A stretch of 64,000 nucleotides of DNA from Spirosoma profusum (GCF_014699005.1 NZ_JACWZY010000013.1:1-64000); one strand, 5' to 3'. Counted from the first letter of the stretch, positions 1-8,630 are shown. Numbers and translations: made by a program. Notes: generated from the sequence alone by a model not told the origin.

Positions 1-5
1 GAAAC

Positions 6-33
6 AAGGTCGTTGATGTGTATCAACGACCTT
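6..33 (+). terminator. Hairpin terminator of a gene lying left of the window
   Basis: A 12-bp perfect inverted repeat (positions 6-17 and 22-33, loop 4 nt) is followed by a T-rich stretch. It lies upstream of the first gene, so it most likely ends a transcript entering from outside the window. Confidence 0.6.
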
Positions 34-122
34 TTCTGCTTTATGAGCCGGGCAACTGAGTAGAGAAGCGAGATTTTTGTATTTTCCTTGTATTGCTGTC
101 ACTCAGTAATCTCTACTAATCA

Positions 123-614
123 ATGGCTATCTTCAAACTACAAGTTAATAACCGCAGCTATCAGGCAGATGTTGAACCTGATACGCCACTGCTTTGGGTC
201 TTGAGAGACTCACTTGGATTACTTGGTACAAAATACGGCTGCGGTATTGCTCAGTGTGGTGCCTGTACAGTTCATCTTAATGGCGAAGCTACTCGCTCTT
301 GTGTGTTGCCTGTATCAGCTATTGGCAAATCGAAAGTAACTACAATTGAAGGGCTTTCCGCTGATGGCGCCCATCAAGTTCAACAAGCCTGGGACAAAAT
401 CGACGTAGCACAGTGTGGCTACTGTCAGGCTGGCCAGATTATGACAGCCGCTGCATTGCTGAAACGTAATCCAAAGCCAACATCGGCAGAAATTGATGAA
501 ACCATGACGGGCAACCTTTGCCGGTGTGGAACGTATCACCGTATTCGGGAAGCTGTAAAAGCGGCATCAGAAATGAAAGTTACTACACCAGCTAAAACCC
601 CAAAAACAAAATAG
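123..614 (+). CDS. (2Fe-2S)-binding small subunit of a molybdenum hydroxylase (isoquinoline 1-oxidoreductase/xanthine dehydrogenase family)
   Basis: Carries electrons from the molybdenum cofactor of the partner subunit through two [2Fe-2S] clusters. The N-terminal plant-ferredoxin-type cluster ligands are C40, C45, C48 and C60 ([10 protein letters not shown] motif). The C-terminal cluster ligands are C98, C101, C133 and C135 (CGYC and CRCG motifs). At 163 residues it has the normal length for an IorA/CoxS-type subunit. The large subunit starts 2 bp after its stop, so the two are co-transcribed. No Tat or Sec signal is present; such subunits are usually exported folded with the Tat-tagged partner. 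The substrate cannot be read from sequence. Confidence 0.93.
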   Translation: MAIFKLQVNNRSYQADVEPDTPLLWVLRDSLGLLGTKYGCGIAQCGACTVHLNGEATRSCVLPVSAIGKSKVTTIEGLSADGAHQVQQAWDKIDVAQCGYCQAGQIMTAAALLKRNPKPTSAEIDETMTGNLCRCGTYHRIREAVKAASEMKVTTPAKTPKTK

Positions 615-616
615 CT

Positions 617-2776
617 ATGTCGACGTTCGGGAATTCAAGTCGAAGAAGCTTTCTAAAAGTAGCTGCGGCTACCGGTGGTGGGCTTATTTTAGGGTTTAAC
701 TGGAGTGATTCAGAAGCGGCCATGTCGAGTGCTTCTAGTATTGGCACTTCTGCGGCAGGTGTTGATTTCAACAGCTATTTATCCATTGATCCTCAGGGTG
801 TCATTACTATTCTATCGCCTAATCCAGAAGTAGGTCAAGGAATAAAAACCGCATTCCCAATTATCGTTGCTGAAGAACTGGACGCCGACTGGACAAAAGT
901 TGTTGTCGAGCAAGCGCCACTCGATACTAAAAAATTCGAGCGTCAGGTGGCGGGAGGTAGTGGTTCTATACCTCATTCCTGGAAACGGTTGCGCGTTGCT
1001 GGCGCTACGGCTCGTCTGATGCTGGTAGAAGCAGCTGCGAAGCGTTGGTCGGTTCCTGCAGTCGAGTGTAAAACCAGCAAAGGTTTCGTTACGCATCAGG
1101 CTAGTAATCGTAGATTGAGTTATGGCGAACTTGCAACTGAAGCTGCCAAAATTCCCGTACCGACGGACGTACCACTGAAGGAGAAGAAAGATTATACCCT
1201 GATTGGGACTACAGTCAAAAATGTAGATAATCCAAAAATCATTACGGGCAAACCGTTGTTTGGGCTGGATTTTTACCGGGAAGGGATGCTTTTTGCCATG
1301 CTGCAACGTCCTGCGTTTGGCTATAAACTCAAATCCGTAAATACAGAAGCGATAAAATCTATGCCGGGTATCGTCAACGTTGTTACGTTCGATAATAACG
1401 TAGCAGTCGTCGGTAAATCGACCTGGCAGGTGAAAAAAGCCAAGGATGCCCTGAAAATCGAGTGGGAAAAAGCGGATGCATTAGAAAGCACTGCCGATCA
1501 CAACCGATTATTCAAGGAAATGCTCGACAGTTCGGAGGCAACCGTGCGCCGGAAAGATGGCGATGTGGAAACTGCGTTTAAAAATGCGGCAAAGGTTGTT
1601 AAATCGGAATATCAATGTCCATTCCTGCCGCATAATCCGCTGGAACCGATGAATTTCTTCGCGCATGTGCGGGCCGATGGAGCAGAATTGGTTGGGCCTA
1701 CGCAAACCCCCGAGCTGGCACGTAACGAAACCGCTAAGCTGTTGGGAATAGCTCCTGAAAAAGTAACGGTGCAACTCACTCGTATGGGGGGCGGTTTTGG
1801 TCGTCGGTTGAAAGCTGACTACGTATTGGAAGCGGTGAACGTATCGAAACTGGTGAATGCGCCGGTAAAATTAATCTGGACTCGCGAAGATGACATGACC
1901 GGCGGAAGCTATCGTCCGGCGGTACGTTACCGCTTCGAAGCTGCTCTTGATGCGCAGGGCATGATGATTGGCTACAAACTGCGTGGAGTTAGTATTAATG
2001 CCGGCAATGCCACTCGTGAAGATAATTTCCCGTCAGGCGCGGTCGATAACCTGCTGATTGACAGCGTCGATCATAAGTCGCCCATTACGACAGGTCCCTG
2101 GCGGGCGCCGATTACAAACTTCCTGGCGTTTGCCGAACAATCGTTTCTAGACGAAGTAGCGCAGGCAGCCGGCAAAGATCCAGTTCAGTTTCGGTTAGAA
2201 TTGCTGGAAAAAGCCAAACAGAAACCCGCAGGTGCCATCAAATACGACATCGATCGAATGAAAGGTGTTATAGAATTGGCTGCCGAAAAATCGGGATGGG
2301 GTAAAAAGAAAGGGGCCGATGGCAAACTGCTGGCTCAGGGCTTTAGCGTTTACTTTTCACACCGTTCCTACGTAGCACAGGTGGGCGAAGTTGTTATGCA
2401 GAAGGGCAAACCCGTACTCCAGAAAGTATATTCAGCTGCTGATTGCGGTGTGGTCGTAAACCAGAGTGGGGCACAGCAACAGGTGCGAGGTTGCGTGGTT
2501 GATGGAATTGGTCATGCGATGTACGGCAAAATTACTTTCAAAGATGGCGTGCCCGAGCAGAAAAACTTTAACGAATTTCGCCTGATTCGCCTGGCCGAAG
2601 TGCCTGAGGTAGAAGTACATTTCGTTGAAAATAACATCGAACCAACGGGCCTGGGCGAACCTTCTTTACCACCTGCCGGTGCTGCTGTTGCCAATGCTAT
2701 TTTCAAAGCAACTGGTAAGCGCCTACGTAGTCAGCCTTTTATTGAGCAAGACGAATTTAAAGGTATATTGTTATAA
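617..2776 (+). CDS. Molybdopterin-binding large subunit of an exported aldehyde/isoquinoline-type oxidoreductase
   Basis: Catalytic subunit that hydroxylates an aldehyde or N-heterocycle with water at a Mo-cytosine-dinucleotide centre. A Tat signal is visible (SRRSFLK, residues 8-14, then a hydrophobic stretch), so the complex probably works in the periplasm. Cofactor motifs are GGGFGRR at 391-397 and GPWRAP at 493-498; the glycine-rich GLGEPSLPP near the C-terminus holds the likely catalytic glutamate E681. The 719-residue size and fused domain order fit IorB-like proteins. No FAD subunit and no cytochrome c subunit lies next to it, so the electron acceptor is unknown. Family sure, substrate not. 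Confidence 0.92.
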   Translation: MSTFGNSSRRSFLKVAAATGGGLILGFNWSDSEAAMSSASSIGTSAAGVDFNSYLSIDPQGVITILSPNPEVGQGIKTAFPIIVAEELDADWTKVVVEQAPLDTKKFERQVAGGSGSIPHSWKRLRVAGATARLMLVEAAAKRWSVPAVECKTSKGFVTHQASNRRLSYGELATEAAKIPVPTDVPLKEKKDYTLIGTTVKNVDNPKIITGKPLFGLDFYREGMLFAMLQRPAFGYKLKSVNTEAIKSMPGIVNVVTFDNNVAVVGKSTWQVKKAKDALKIEWEKADALESTADHNRLFKEMLDSSEATVRRKDGDVETAFKNAAKVVKSEYQCPFLPHNPLEPMNFFAHVRADGAELVGPTQTPELARNETAKLLGIAPEKVTVQLTRMGGGFGRRLKADYVLEAVNVSKLVNAPVKLIWTREDDMTGGSYRPAVRYRFEAALDAQGMMIGYKLRGVSINAGNATREDNFPSGAVDNLLIDSVDHKSPITTGPWRAPITNFLAFAEQSFLDEVAQAAGKDPVQFRLELLEKAKQKPAGAIKYDIDRMKGVIELAAEKSGWGKKKGADGKLLAQGFSVYFSHRSYVAQVGEVVMQKGKPVLQKVYSAADCGVVVNQSGAQQQVRGCVVDGIGHAMYGKITFKDGVPEQKNFNEFRLIRLAEVPEVEVHFVENNIEPTGLGEPSLPPAGAAVANAIFKATGKRLRSQPFIEQDEFKGILL

Positions 2777-2793
2777 TGTATGATTAACGTACT

Positions 2794-2809
2794 GTTGCTA
2801 CGTAGCAAC
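2794..2809. repeat. 16-bp perfect palindrome centred on TACGTA
   Basis: GTTGCTACGTAGCAAC reads the same on both strands and sits between the stop of the oxidoreductase and a larger palindrome. Its centre is the pentamer that is over-represented across the window, in its fullest extended form. Confidence 0.7.
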
Positions 2810-2813
2810 GAAT

Positions 2814-2865
2814 GGATACAAAAATCCCCTAAAAACAGCGCTGTTTTTAGGGGATTTTTGTATCC
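2814..2865. terminator. Bidirectional terminator: 52-bp perfect palindrome
   Basis: Arms 2814-2839 and 2840-2865 are exact reverse complements with no spacer. Each arm contains an A- or T-run, so it can terminate both the rightward oxidoreductase operon (stop at 2776) and the leftward small gene ending at 2872. Confidence 0.85.
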
Positions 2866-2871
2866 TACGTC

Positions 2872-3246
2872 CTATTGCATCGCAATGGTACGTAGTGGCT
2901 TTTGCACTGGTGGCGTCGTCAAATTGAGTTGCTTACGGATGCTGCCTTTTTCTGATTTGAATTCCAACTCATACGTACCGTCGACCAAAGCGTCAACATC
3001 CAGTTTTACAGCGTAGGCCGATTCTTTTTTGCCAACAATCTGACGGTACAGAACTTCCTGGCTTTTGTTACGTAGCAAAATCGTAACCACGGCATCTGCA
3101 TCTTTCTGGACGACCACCCGAACCTGATTGTTGGTCATTACGTAAGCGTTGGCCTCGAACGACAGAGCGTTGGGCGTAGTTGGGTTCATAAACGTAGCGG
3201 CACTCAACAGAAGAGAAACGGCTACTTTGCTCATTAGTGGTAACAT
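2872..3246 (-). CDS. Small secreted protein, paralogue of the gene at 50291-50665
   Basis: A 124-residue protein with an N-terminal hydrophobic signal segment (about residues 5-22) and a short beta-rich domain. It aligns without large gaps to the 50.3-kb paralogue, roughly half the residues matching. Shared blocks are NPTTPxALSFEA (about 22-33) and DGxYELExKSxxGSIRKQ (about 88-106). The second block looks like the last strands of an immunoglobulin-like domain. I do not recognise a named family. The start is supported because both paralogues begin MLP and share an upstream regulatory region. Likely periplasmic or surface; function unknown. Confidence 0.75.
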   Translation of the reverse strand: MLPLMSKVAVSLLLSAATFMNPTTPNALSFEANAYVMTNNQVRVVVQKDADAVVTILLRNKSQEVLYRQIVGKKESAYAVKLDVDALVDGTYELEFKSEKGSIRKQLNLTTPPVQKPLRTIAMQ

Positions 3247-3304
3247 GGTAGTGTAATGTTTAAAGAGGTTGTAAAATTTGTTGTTTATCTGATTGCTTTA
3301 TATA

Positions 3305-3322
3305 AGCCAAAGCTTGTGCCAA
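3305..3322 (-). promoter_or_regulatory. Possible sigma-54-type promoter of the 124-aa secreted protein
   Basis: On the minus strand the sequence reads TTGGCAC, five bases, then TTGGC, close to the -24/-12 consensus TGGCAC-N5-TTGC. The same pattern occurs at the same place upstream of the paralogue (50742-50759). The -12 element has TTGG rather than TTGC, so this is a suggestion only. Confidence 0.4.
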
Positions 3323-3385
3323 TTATGTTAACTAATTGATTGTTAATGATTTGTAGGTCTGTGCCAAATCAATTAATGTCCGATG

Positions 3386-3414
3386 GCGGACAAGCTACGT
3401 TCACTTGCGGACAA
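3386..3414. promoter_or_regulatory. Two direct repeats spaced 21 bp (candidate regulator site)
   Basis: GCGGACAA occurs at 3386-3393 and again at 3407-3414, exactly 21 bp apart. The same pair with the same spacing lies at 50823-50830 and 50844-50851 upstream of the paralogue. A two-turn direct repeat is the geometry known for LytTR-type regulators such as AgrA; which protein binds here is not shown. Confidence 0.45.
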
Positions 3415-3676
3415 AACTAACAGGCTGAATTACAGCCTTGAACAAGCAACGTAGTGAACTGTATCAATTAGCACTTGAATCGGATAATATGATTTCTCAA
3501 CAGATTTTTATGTTCAGGAAGAGATTGATTTTCAGGTGTGATAAGTTTACCTATGATCTGGCAACGCAGTAATCGCCTACCGACGTATTGACTGATACGT
3601 TGCTATAGTCTCGAGCCAACCCGGTATTTTTACGGCTTCCCAAAGATGGGTCTATAACCTACCAGTAAAATCAATT

Positions 3677-4759
3677 ATGCCTACGTCATCTAAACCCCTG
3701 CGTGTGCTTGTTGTCGGATGCGGCAATATGGGTTCTTCGCACGCGATTGCCTATCAGATCATCGATGGATTCGAAATCTGTGGTATTGTATCGACCGGAA
3801 ATAGTAAAGTTGTACTTAACGAACGGTTGGGCGGAGGATACCCCCTGTTCGATGACTACGCGAATGCATTAGCCGAAACCAAACCCGATGCCGTGTGTAT
3901 TTCGACCTATCCCGACACGCATGAGCGCTTTGCTTTAATGGCGTTTGAACAAGGATGCCACGTATTTATTGAGAAACCCATTGCTGACAGCGTCGAAGGT
4001 GCCGAACGGGTTATGGAAGCGGCTCAGAAAGTGGGTAAAAAGTTGGTGGTAGGCTATATTCTCCGCCATCATCCTTCCTGGGAAAAATTTGTGGAAATAG
4101 CCCGCGAAATGGGTAAGCCCCTGGTAATGCGTATGAACCTCAATCAGCAGAGTCATGGTACCATGTGGACGGTTCACCGGAATCTGATGAAAAGTCTCAG
4201 TCCGATCGTCGACTGTGGCGTTCATTATATTGACGTAATGTGTCAGATGACCCGCTCAAAACCCGTTCAAGTTAACGCCATTGGCGCCCGGTTAACCAAC
4301 GACATCCCTACCGACAACTATAACTACGGCCAGTTGCAGATTCGCTTCGACGACGGTTCTGTGGGCTGGTATGAAGCTGGTTGGGGACCCATGATGAGCG
4401 AAACAGCTTTTTTTGTTAAGGATGTAATCGGGCCTGAAGGCTGCGTATCGATTGTAGCCAAAAACGCGGGAGGTACAGGAAAATCTGATAATGTGGATTC
4501 GCATACCAAAACTGAATCACTACGTGTACACCGCGCCAACCTCAACAGTGAAGATCAGTTTACAGAAGAAGATACGTGGATTGATATGCAGGACGAGCCT
4601 GATCATCAGGAACTTTGTAATCGTGAACAACGCTATTTCCTGAAAGCCATCCAGGAAGATATCGACCTGACCGACCATATGCAGGACGCCGTCAACAGCC
4701 TTCGGATTGCGTTTGCCTGCGATGAATCGGTTCGGACTGGGCAGCCGGTTATGTTGTAA
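3677..4759 (+). CDS. Gfo/Idh/MocA family NAD(P)-dependent oxidoreductase
   Basis: Predicted to oxidise or reduce a sugar, inositol or related substrate in the cytoplasm. The N-terminal Rossmann fold has the dinucleotide loop GCGNMG at 14-19, and the family signature EKP is at 99-101; the C-terminal half is the alpha/beta substrate-binding domain. The length of 360 residues is typical. No signal peptide is present. An ECF sigma factor starts 9 bp after the stop, so the two are probably on one transcript, an uncommon pairing. Substrate cannot be assigned. Confidence 0.88.
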   Translation: MPTSSKPLRVLVVGCGNMGSSHAIAYQIIDGFEICGIVSTGNSKVVLNERLGGGYPLFDDYANALAETKPDAVCISTYPDTHERFALMAFEQGCHVFIEKPIADSVEGAERVMEAAQKVGKKLVVGYILRHHPSWEKFVEIAREMGKPLVMRMNLNQQSHGTMWTVHRNLMKSLSPIVDCGVHYIDVMCQMTRSKPVQVNAIGARLTNDIPTDNYNYGQLQIRFDDGSVGWYEAGWGPMMSETAFFVKDVIGPEGCVSIVAKNAGGTGKSDNVDSHTKTESLRVHRANLNSEDQFTEEDTWIDMQDEPDHQELCNREQRYFLKAIQEDIDLTDHMQDAVNSLRIAFACDESVRTGQPVML

Positions 4760-4768
4760 CTACGTAGT

Positions 4769-5320
4769 ATGTCCGACGCACCCAAACGTACCATCGGGAC
4801 AACCGTTAAGCAGTATGGCAACAAACTGTTACGGTTTATTCGTGGTCAGGTGCGTTCGGATGAAGATGCCGAAGATATTCTACAGGATGTCTGGTATCAA
4901 CTAAGTAAAGTGGTTGACCTTGAGGAGATTGGTAGCATGAGTGGCTGGCTTTATCAGGTGGCTCGCAACCGGATTGTCGATACGTATCGCCGGAAAAAAG
5001 AAGATTCGCTGAGTGATTTAACTGGTGATGAGGAAGATGACAACTTCCGTTTTCGGGACATTTTGTTGTCGGATGCCCAGACACCGGAAGACCAGTTTTT
5101 TAAAGATATTTTCTGGGAAGAACTTATGCGCGCGCTTGATGAACTCCCCGAAAATCAACGTAACGTATTTGTGTGGAACGAGTTGGAAGACAGAACATTG
5201 CAGGAAATAGCTGATCAGACCAATGAGAATCTGAAAACCATTATTTCCCGAAAACGGTACGCGGTGCAGCACCTTCGTAAACGACTGCAAGCCTTGTATG
5301 ACGAACTGGATAATTTATAG
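4769..5320 (+). CDS. ECF-type RNA polymerase sigma factor
   Basis: Promoter-recognition subunit of RNA polymerase. Region 2 spans about residues 10-80, with the typical DAEDILQDVWYQL helix at 33-45. Region 4 covers about 120-176, with a helix-turn-helix around QEIADQTNENLKTIISRKR. The 183-residue length is normal for ECF factors. It is preceded by an oxidoreductase (9 bp gap) and followed directly by a small membrane protein that may act as its regulator; no zinc-finger anti-sigma motif is visible in that protein. Confidence 0.9.
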   Translation: MSDAPKRTIGTTVKQYGNKLLRFIRGQVRSDEDAEDILQDVWYQLSKVVDLEEIGSMSGWLYQVARNRIVDTYRRKKEDSLSDLTGDEEDDNFRFRDILLSDAQTPEDQFFKDIFWEELMRALDELPENQRNVFVWNELEDRTLQEIADQTNENLKTIISRKRYAVQHLRKRLQALYDELDNL

Positions 5321-5341
5321 TTGACAAGAAAGCGCAAACGC

Positions 5342-5689
5342 ATGGAACCCCGTCACCCTAAACGTCGCCGACGTATCTTCTTCCCGTTCTTTTTCCTGCT
5401 CGCCTTTATGGCGCTCACCGGAGTAGTATATGGACTCTGGAATAACGTACTGGTAAACGTAGTGCCCGTTAAATCGGTAACGTACTGGCAGGCTATGGGC
5501 TTACTGATTTTATTCCGAATCCTGTTGGGAGGTTTTAGATTTGGCCCGCCAGGTGGGCGTCCTTTTAATGGCGGTCCACCTCACTGGCGCGATAAGTGGC
5601 GCAATATGAGTGATGAAGAAAGAGCAAAATTTAAAAACGAATGGCGACGACGAGGTCCATGGGGAAAAAGGGAAAGCGATGAAAGCTGA
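5342..5689 (+). CDS. Small two-helix membrane protein downstream of an ECF sigma factor
   Basis: A protein of 115 residues from the ATG at 5342; a TTG at 5321, directly after the sigma factor stop, would add seven residues. It has a basic N-terminus, a membrane segment at about 11-30, a second hydrophobic segment at about 47-62, a Gly/Pro-rich linker and a charged tail. The tail pattern RNMSDEERAKFKNEWRRRG resembles that of the small membrane protein at 10144 (RQMSDEEYNTFKQRF). The position suggests a role in controlling the sigma factor, but no known anti-sigma domain is seen. Confidence 0.7.
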   Translation: MEPRHPKRRRRIFFPFFFLLAFMALTGVVYGLWNNVLVNVVPVKSVTYWQAMGLLILFRILLGGFRFGPPGGRPFNGGPPHWRDKWRNMSDEERAKFKNEWRRRGPWGKRESDES

Positions 5690-5772
5690 AAAATCAGGTT
5701 TCGTTACGTAGGTATCATCGACAATTATTGGCAATCTATCTATGTTTATCCAGCCTTAGTCTAGTTGATTTC

Positions 5773-5860
5773 TCTATCCAGCGGATTGTCGCCAATTTTG
5801 GTTTTCGATTAATGGATAGAAAAGTAAAGCGGATTCGCCCTGTGGATTCGCTTTTTTGTT
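5773..5860 (+). terminator. Terminator region after the sigma factor operon
   Basis: An inverted repeat CTATCCA...TGGATAG (about 5775-5821) is followed by a weaker hairpin (AAAGCG...CGCTTT, about 5826-5855) and a T-run. It fits termination of the rightward operon ending at 5689 and lies just before the end of the leftward lipoprotein gene. Confidence 0.5.
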
Positions 5861-5886
5861 TAGGGTAAACGTAGTAAAACATGTCT

Positions 5887-7236
5887 TTACAGTTTCAATA
5901 TCGGCATCCGGAAAGAACCTTTTACTGAAACCTTTTCCAGTTTAAAATTTTTGTTGCATACTCCAGTACGCCTGTAGCAAGTGCCCACAAATGAGCCTGT
6001 TACGTAGCGAACGCCGTTTGTCGTTTCGATGAGGTCAACCGAAAGCCCATCGGGAGAAGGGTGGCATAATCCATCGCAGTCACCATCGTAATAGCTAATG
6101 TAGGCATCTGGAATTTCGCCGTCTTTTGTAATAGACGAATAAACAGCTTGTACTCCGTTCACGGCATCTACTCCACATTTGTCATACGTATAATATCCTT
6201 CATGCAGGTCTTTGGCATTAACTTTCAGCATCATAACATACGAACCCACACTGCCTTCCAGTATAACCTGGTTGGCTACCTGAGCACAGGAGAAACTACT
6301 GGAACCCTTCGTATTATTCTGGGCTGTTAGCGTAAAATACGAGCCATCTCCCACATAAATCTGGCAAAACAAGGTGATTTTAAACTTTTTGTTTTCAAAT
6401 TCCAGGTCTGCCGTTACCTGAACTGGATTCTGGACAGGGGGAAGGCCGGGAGCTGTGTATTTGGCACCTGATGCCTTTGGGTCAACGCTTAATTGCCCTT
6501 CGCCAAATAGCTTCCAGTTCGAGCCAAAGCCTTTTTTTGCCTTTAATGGCTTTTCAGTACTGTCTTTTGGGTAATCTGGATTCGACGTAAGAAGTCCCGC
6601 ATACAGGTCAATAGATTTGCCACAAGGAACGTATTCTGTGCCGCTGGTAGTAGATGAACCAATACCCGTAAATTCAAGCTGAGCGAGTTCATAAGGCGTC
6701 CAGTCGCTGAAATGGCGTATTGGTACGTTAATTTCATGTTTACTGGTATTAACGCTGGCCCCTGCTACGTCGTACCAAATGCCGTTGCTACGTTGGTAAG
6801 CAATCCCCAGATTCTCTACGTCTTTACTGGACAACTTCTTTTCATCGTACTGAAACGTCAACGTAGCAGCCTGTCGGAACGTCAATCCTTCGGGCGAAAA
6901 CCGATACGCCTGCGCCAGGCCGTTTGGGTTTTTGTTCGTAATGAGCTGAATGGAAATATCCGTTGATTTAGTAAGAGCCCCGGCTGGAATGCTCAATTGT
7001 ACATGACCATCGGCGGTACTGATAGTCCCGCCTTCCGGTCCAATTACTTTACTGATAGGTGCCCCCTGTGGCTGACCTGATTCGGTTACCGTACCTGTCT
7101 GCTCAATACCTGGTGGTAGGGGCAAGGGTTGGAGGGTTGTGTCTACTTCGGGTTTACAAGCCGTAAATGAAAGGAGCGTCCCCAGGCCGCAAAAAAGATA
7201 ATGGTGTAGTTTCATGATTGCAGTATGATTGTTCAT
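5887..7236 (-). CDS. Lipoprotein with ZU5-like domain
   Basis: A lipoprotein signal ends in LSFTAC, so the mature protein is probably anchored by that cysteine to the envelope. After a Pro/Thr-rich linker comes a block GPEGGTISTADGHVQLSIP and following strands that match the ZU5 pattern (a beta-rich domain often with PEGG and an IPxGAL motif). The C-terminal 250 residues are beta-rich with several cysteines and match no family I recognise. The reading frame opens at 7236; a second ATG at 7215 would give a shorter, equally good lipoprotein signal. Function unknown, perhaps surface adhesion or polymer binding. Confidence 0.75.
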   Translation of the reverse strand: MNNHTAIMKLHHYLFCGLGTLLSFTACKPEVDTTLQPLPLPPGIEQTGTVTESGQPQGAPISKVIGPEGGTISTADGHVQLSIPAGALTKSTDISIQLITNKNPNGLAQAYRFSPEGLTFRQAATLTFQYDEKKLSSKDVENLGIAYQRSNGIWYDVAGASVNTSKHEINVPIRHFSDWTPYELAQLEFTGIGSSTTSGTEYVPCGKSIDLYAGLLTSNPDYPKDSTEKPLKAKKGFGSNWKLFGEGQLSVDPKASGAKYTAPGLPPVQNPVQVTADLEFENKKFKITLFCQIYVGDGSYFTLTAQNNTKGSSSFSCAQVANQVILEGSVGSYVMMLKVNAKDLHEGYYTYDKCGVDAVNGVQAVYSSITKDGEIPDAYISYYDGDCDGLCHPSPDGLSVDLIETTNGVRYVTGSFVGTCYRRTGVCNKNFKLEKVSVKGSFRMPILKL

Positions 7237-7658
7237 TAGCGGGTTGTTGTACCGCTCTTATGGCACAAAGGTGCTTCGACAGGCCACCCTATTGCCACTG
7301 AAACCAGACTGAGTTGTTATAAGTAACGTATCAGTTGTTAGTAGATAGCAGCCATTTGTCGATTGGATACCAATCGGGCGAGAAAAAAGAGGTAATAGAG
7401 CCGGTTTGAGATTCCCGGGAAATGAAGAATCTGGTAGGAAATTGCAGCTGGAATTATCGAAAATAATTGCTTCAGGCCACCAACAGATTTTTACAATTCA
7501 TTCCCAGTTGCGCTCAACTGGCCACTTATAAAAGGCAATTGGTCCTACAGTTAATTGATTAGCCCTCTTTCGAGTAGCAGATTTGCATCGTTGGCGCTAG
7601 GACTACCTACGTTTAACGTCTACTTTTTTCAACCAAATAATTTGTAAACAACATCATA
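7237..7658. other. 422-bp divergent intergenic region
   Basis: Separates two divergent lipoprotein genes and must hold both promoters. I see a small hairpin at 7360-7376 (7-bp arms) and a CACCTTTG (minus strand, 7264-7271) that resembles the -7 box TAnnTTTG about 28 bp from the leftward start. No open frame or RNA gene is convincing. Confidence 0.4.
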
Positions 7659-8468
7659 ATGAATCTCCTCTCTAAACGTATCATTACTGGAGCCGTTTTG
7701 CTAACGGTAAGCAGTTTGTTGACCCTCACTGCCTGCGAAACCAAACCCGTAGTAGAACCTGATAACAGTACGACCACACCAACTGACGAAGGCAACAAAG
7801 CCGGAAAAGCTGGCTTTTTAACCGGAACCGTTACCGATCCGCAGGGAAAACCACTAGCTCGGGCTACCGTTTTTATTGACAATACTGTGTTTAAAGGCCG
7901 TGGTGCCGAAGTAAATTCAACAACGAACGGAACGTATCAGGTGCAATTGGTAAAAGACCTGGGGCAATGGATAGCGAAAGGCTATATTTTGAAACAGTAC
8001 AACGACCGGGTTTACAAAATCAACCTGGAGGCCGAAAACCCAGATTCGTTTACGGAGGCCGAAAAACCCATTCGAAATTTTCAGTGGAAACTGACCGGAC
8101 ACATCCCCGATCTTAGTCTGGATTTGTATTACGGTGGTACTGTAGAAACGTTCCGCGACCTAAATGCAGACGAACTTCGCGATAACGAGAACATCGAATT
8201 CACATTCAAACCGGTTGGCCCACTTATCGATGGTTCCACTGGTAAAACGCTGTCACTACGTAGCAAAAAGCGTTACGATTCCTTTATTAAGGACGTACCA
8301 ATCGGGCGCTACGTGGTTACCGCAGCTTATAAGCCCACCGGAAAATCATTGAAGGTACGTGACGTCTATGAAGATGGCGACTATGCTACGTCGATTACTG
8401 TCGATTTTGTAGGTCGAGAATCCGCTACCCGCTCGAACATGATGGGTATCGGCTATACGAACCAATAG
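7659..8468 (+). CDS. Lipoprotein with carboxypeptidase-like regulatory domain
   Basis: A 269-residue lipoprotein. The signal ends in LTLTAC (cysteine 26), followed by a Thr-rich linker. Residues about 52-95 match the transthyretin-like carboxypeptidase-regulatory fold (LTGTVTDPQGKPLARATVFI, then TNGTYQV), which in Bacteroidota envelope proteins serves as a beta-sandwich module. The remaining part is beta-rich without recognised motifs. It stands alone between spacers, divergent from the ZU5 lipoprotein. A structural or binding role at the cell surface is likely but not shown. Confidence 0.75.
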   Translation: MNLLSKRIITGAVLLTVSSLLTLTACETKPVVEPDNSTTTPTDEGNKAGKAGFLTGTVTDPQGKPLARATVFIDNTVFKGRGAEVNSTTNGTYQVQLVKDLGQWIAKGYILKQYNDRVYKINLEAENPDSFTEAEKPIRNFQWKLTGHIPDLSLDLYYGGTVETFRDLNADELRDNENIEFTFKPVGPLIDGSTGKTLSLRSKKRYDSFIKDVPIGRYVVTAAYKPTGKSLKVRDVYEDGDYATSITVDFVGRESATRSNMMGIGYTNQ

Positions 8469-8630
8469 CTTGAGACTCCGGCTGTCGGAGCTTTCTTTAG
8501 CCAGCACGGTTTCAACCCCTTGCTGGCTTGGTTATTTAATAGAGCTATGAGGTTTATCGCAATCGGGTATACAACAGGTGAAATTGGTATGTATCTTTAG
8601 TATGCTTAACTAAACGGCAGTTGTGTTGGT

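Larger units (their letters stand above)
3247..3676. promoter_or_regulatory. 430-bp intergenic region with conserved regulatory layout of the 124-aa paralogue
   Basis: The half nearest the leftward gene (about 3300-3415) aligns with the region upstream of its paralogue (about 50740-50851). It holds two TTGGCACA-type sites (minus strand; 3315-3322 and 3360-3367) and two direct repeats (3386-3393, 3407-3414) whose starts are 21 bp apart. The other half leads to the rightward oxidoreductase at 3677, with a weak -7-like TATTTTTA at 3625-3632. No coding capacity is apparent. Confidence 0.55.

Noticed and set aside
2780-3016. Plus-strand open frame across the terminator after the molybdenum hydroxylase
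   Set aside because: It reads through the 52-bp palindrome and antisense to a gene with a paralogue; product has no domain.
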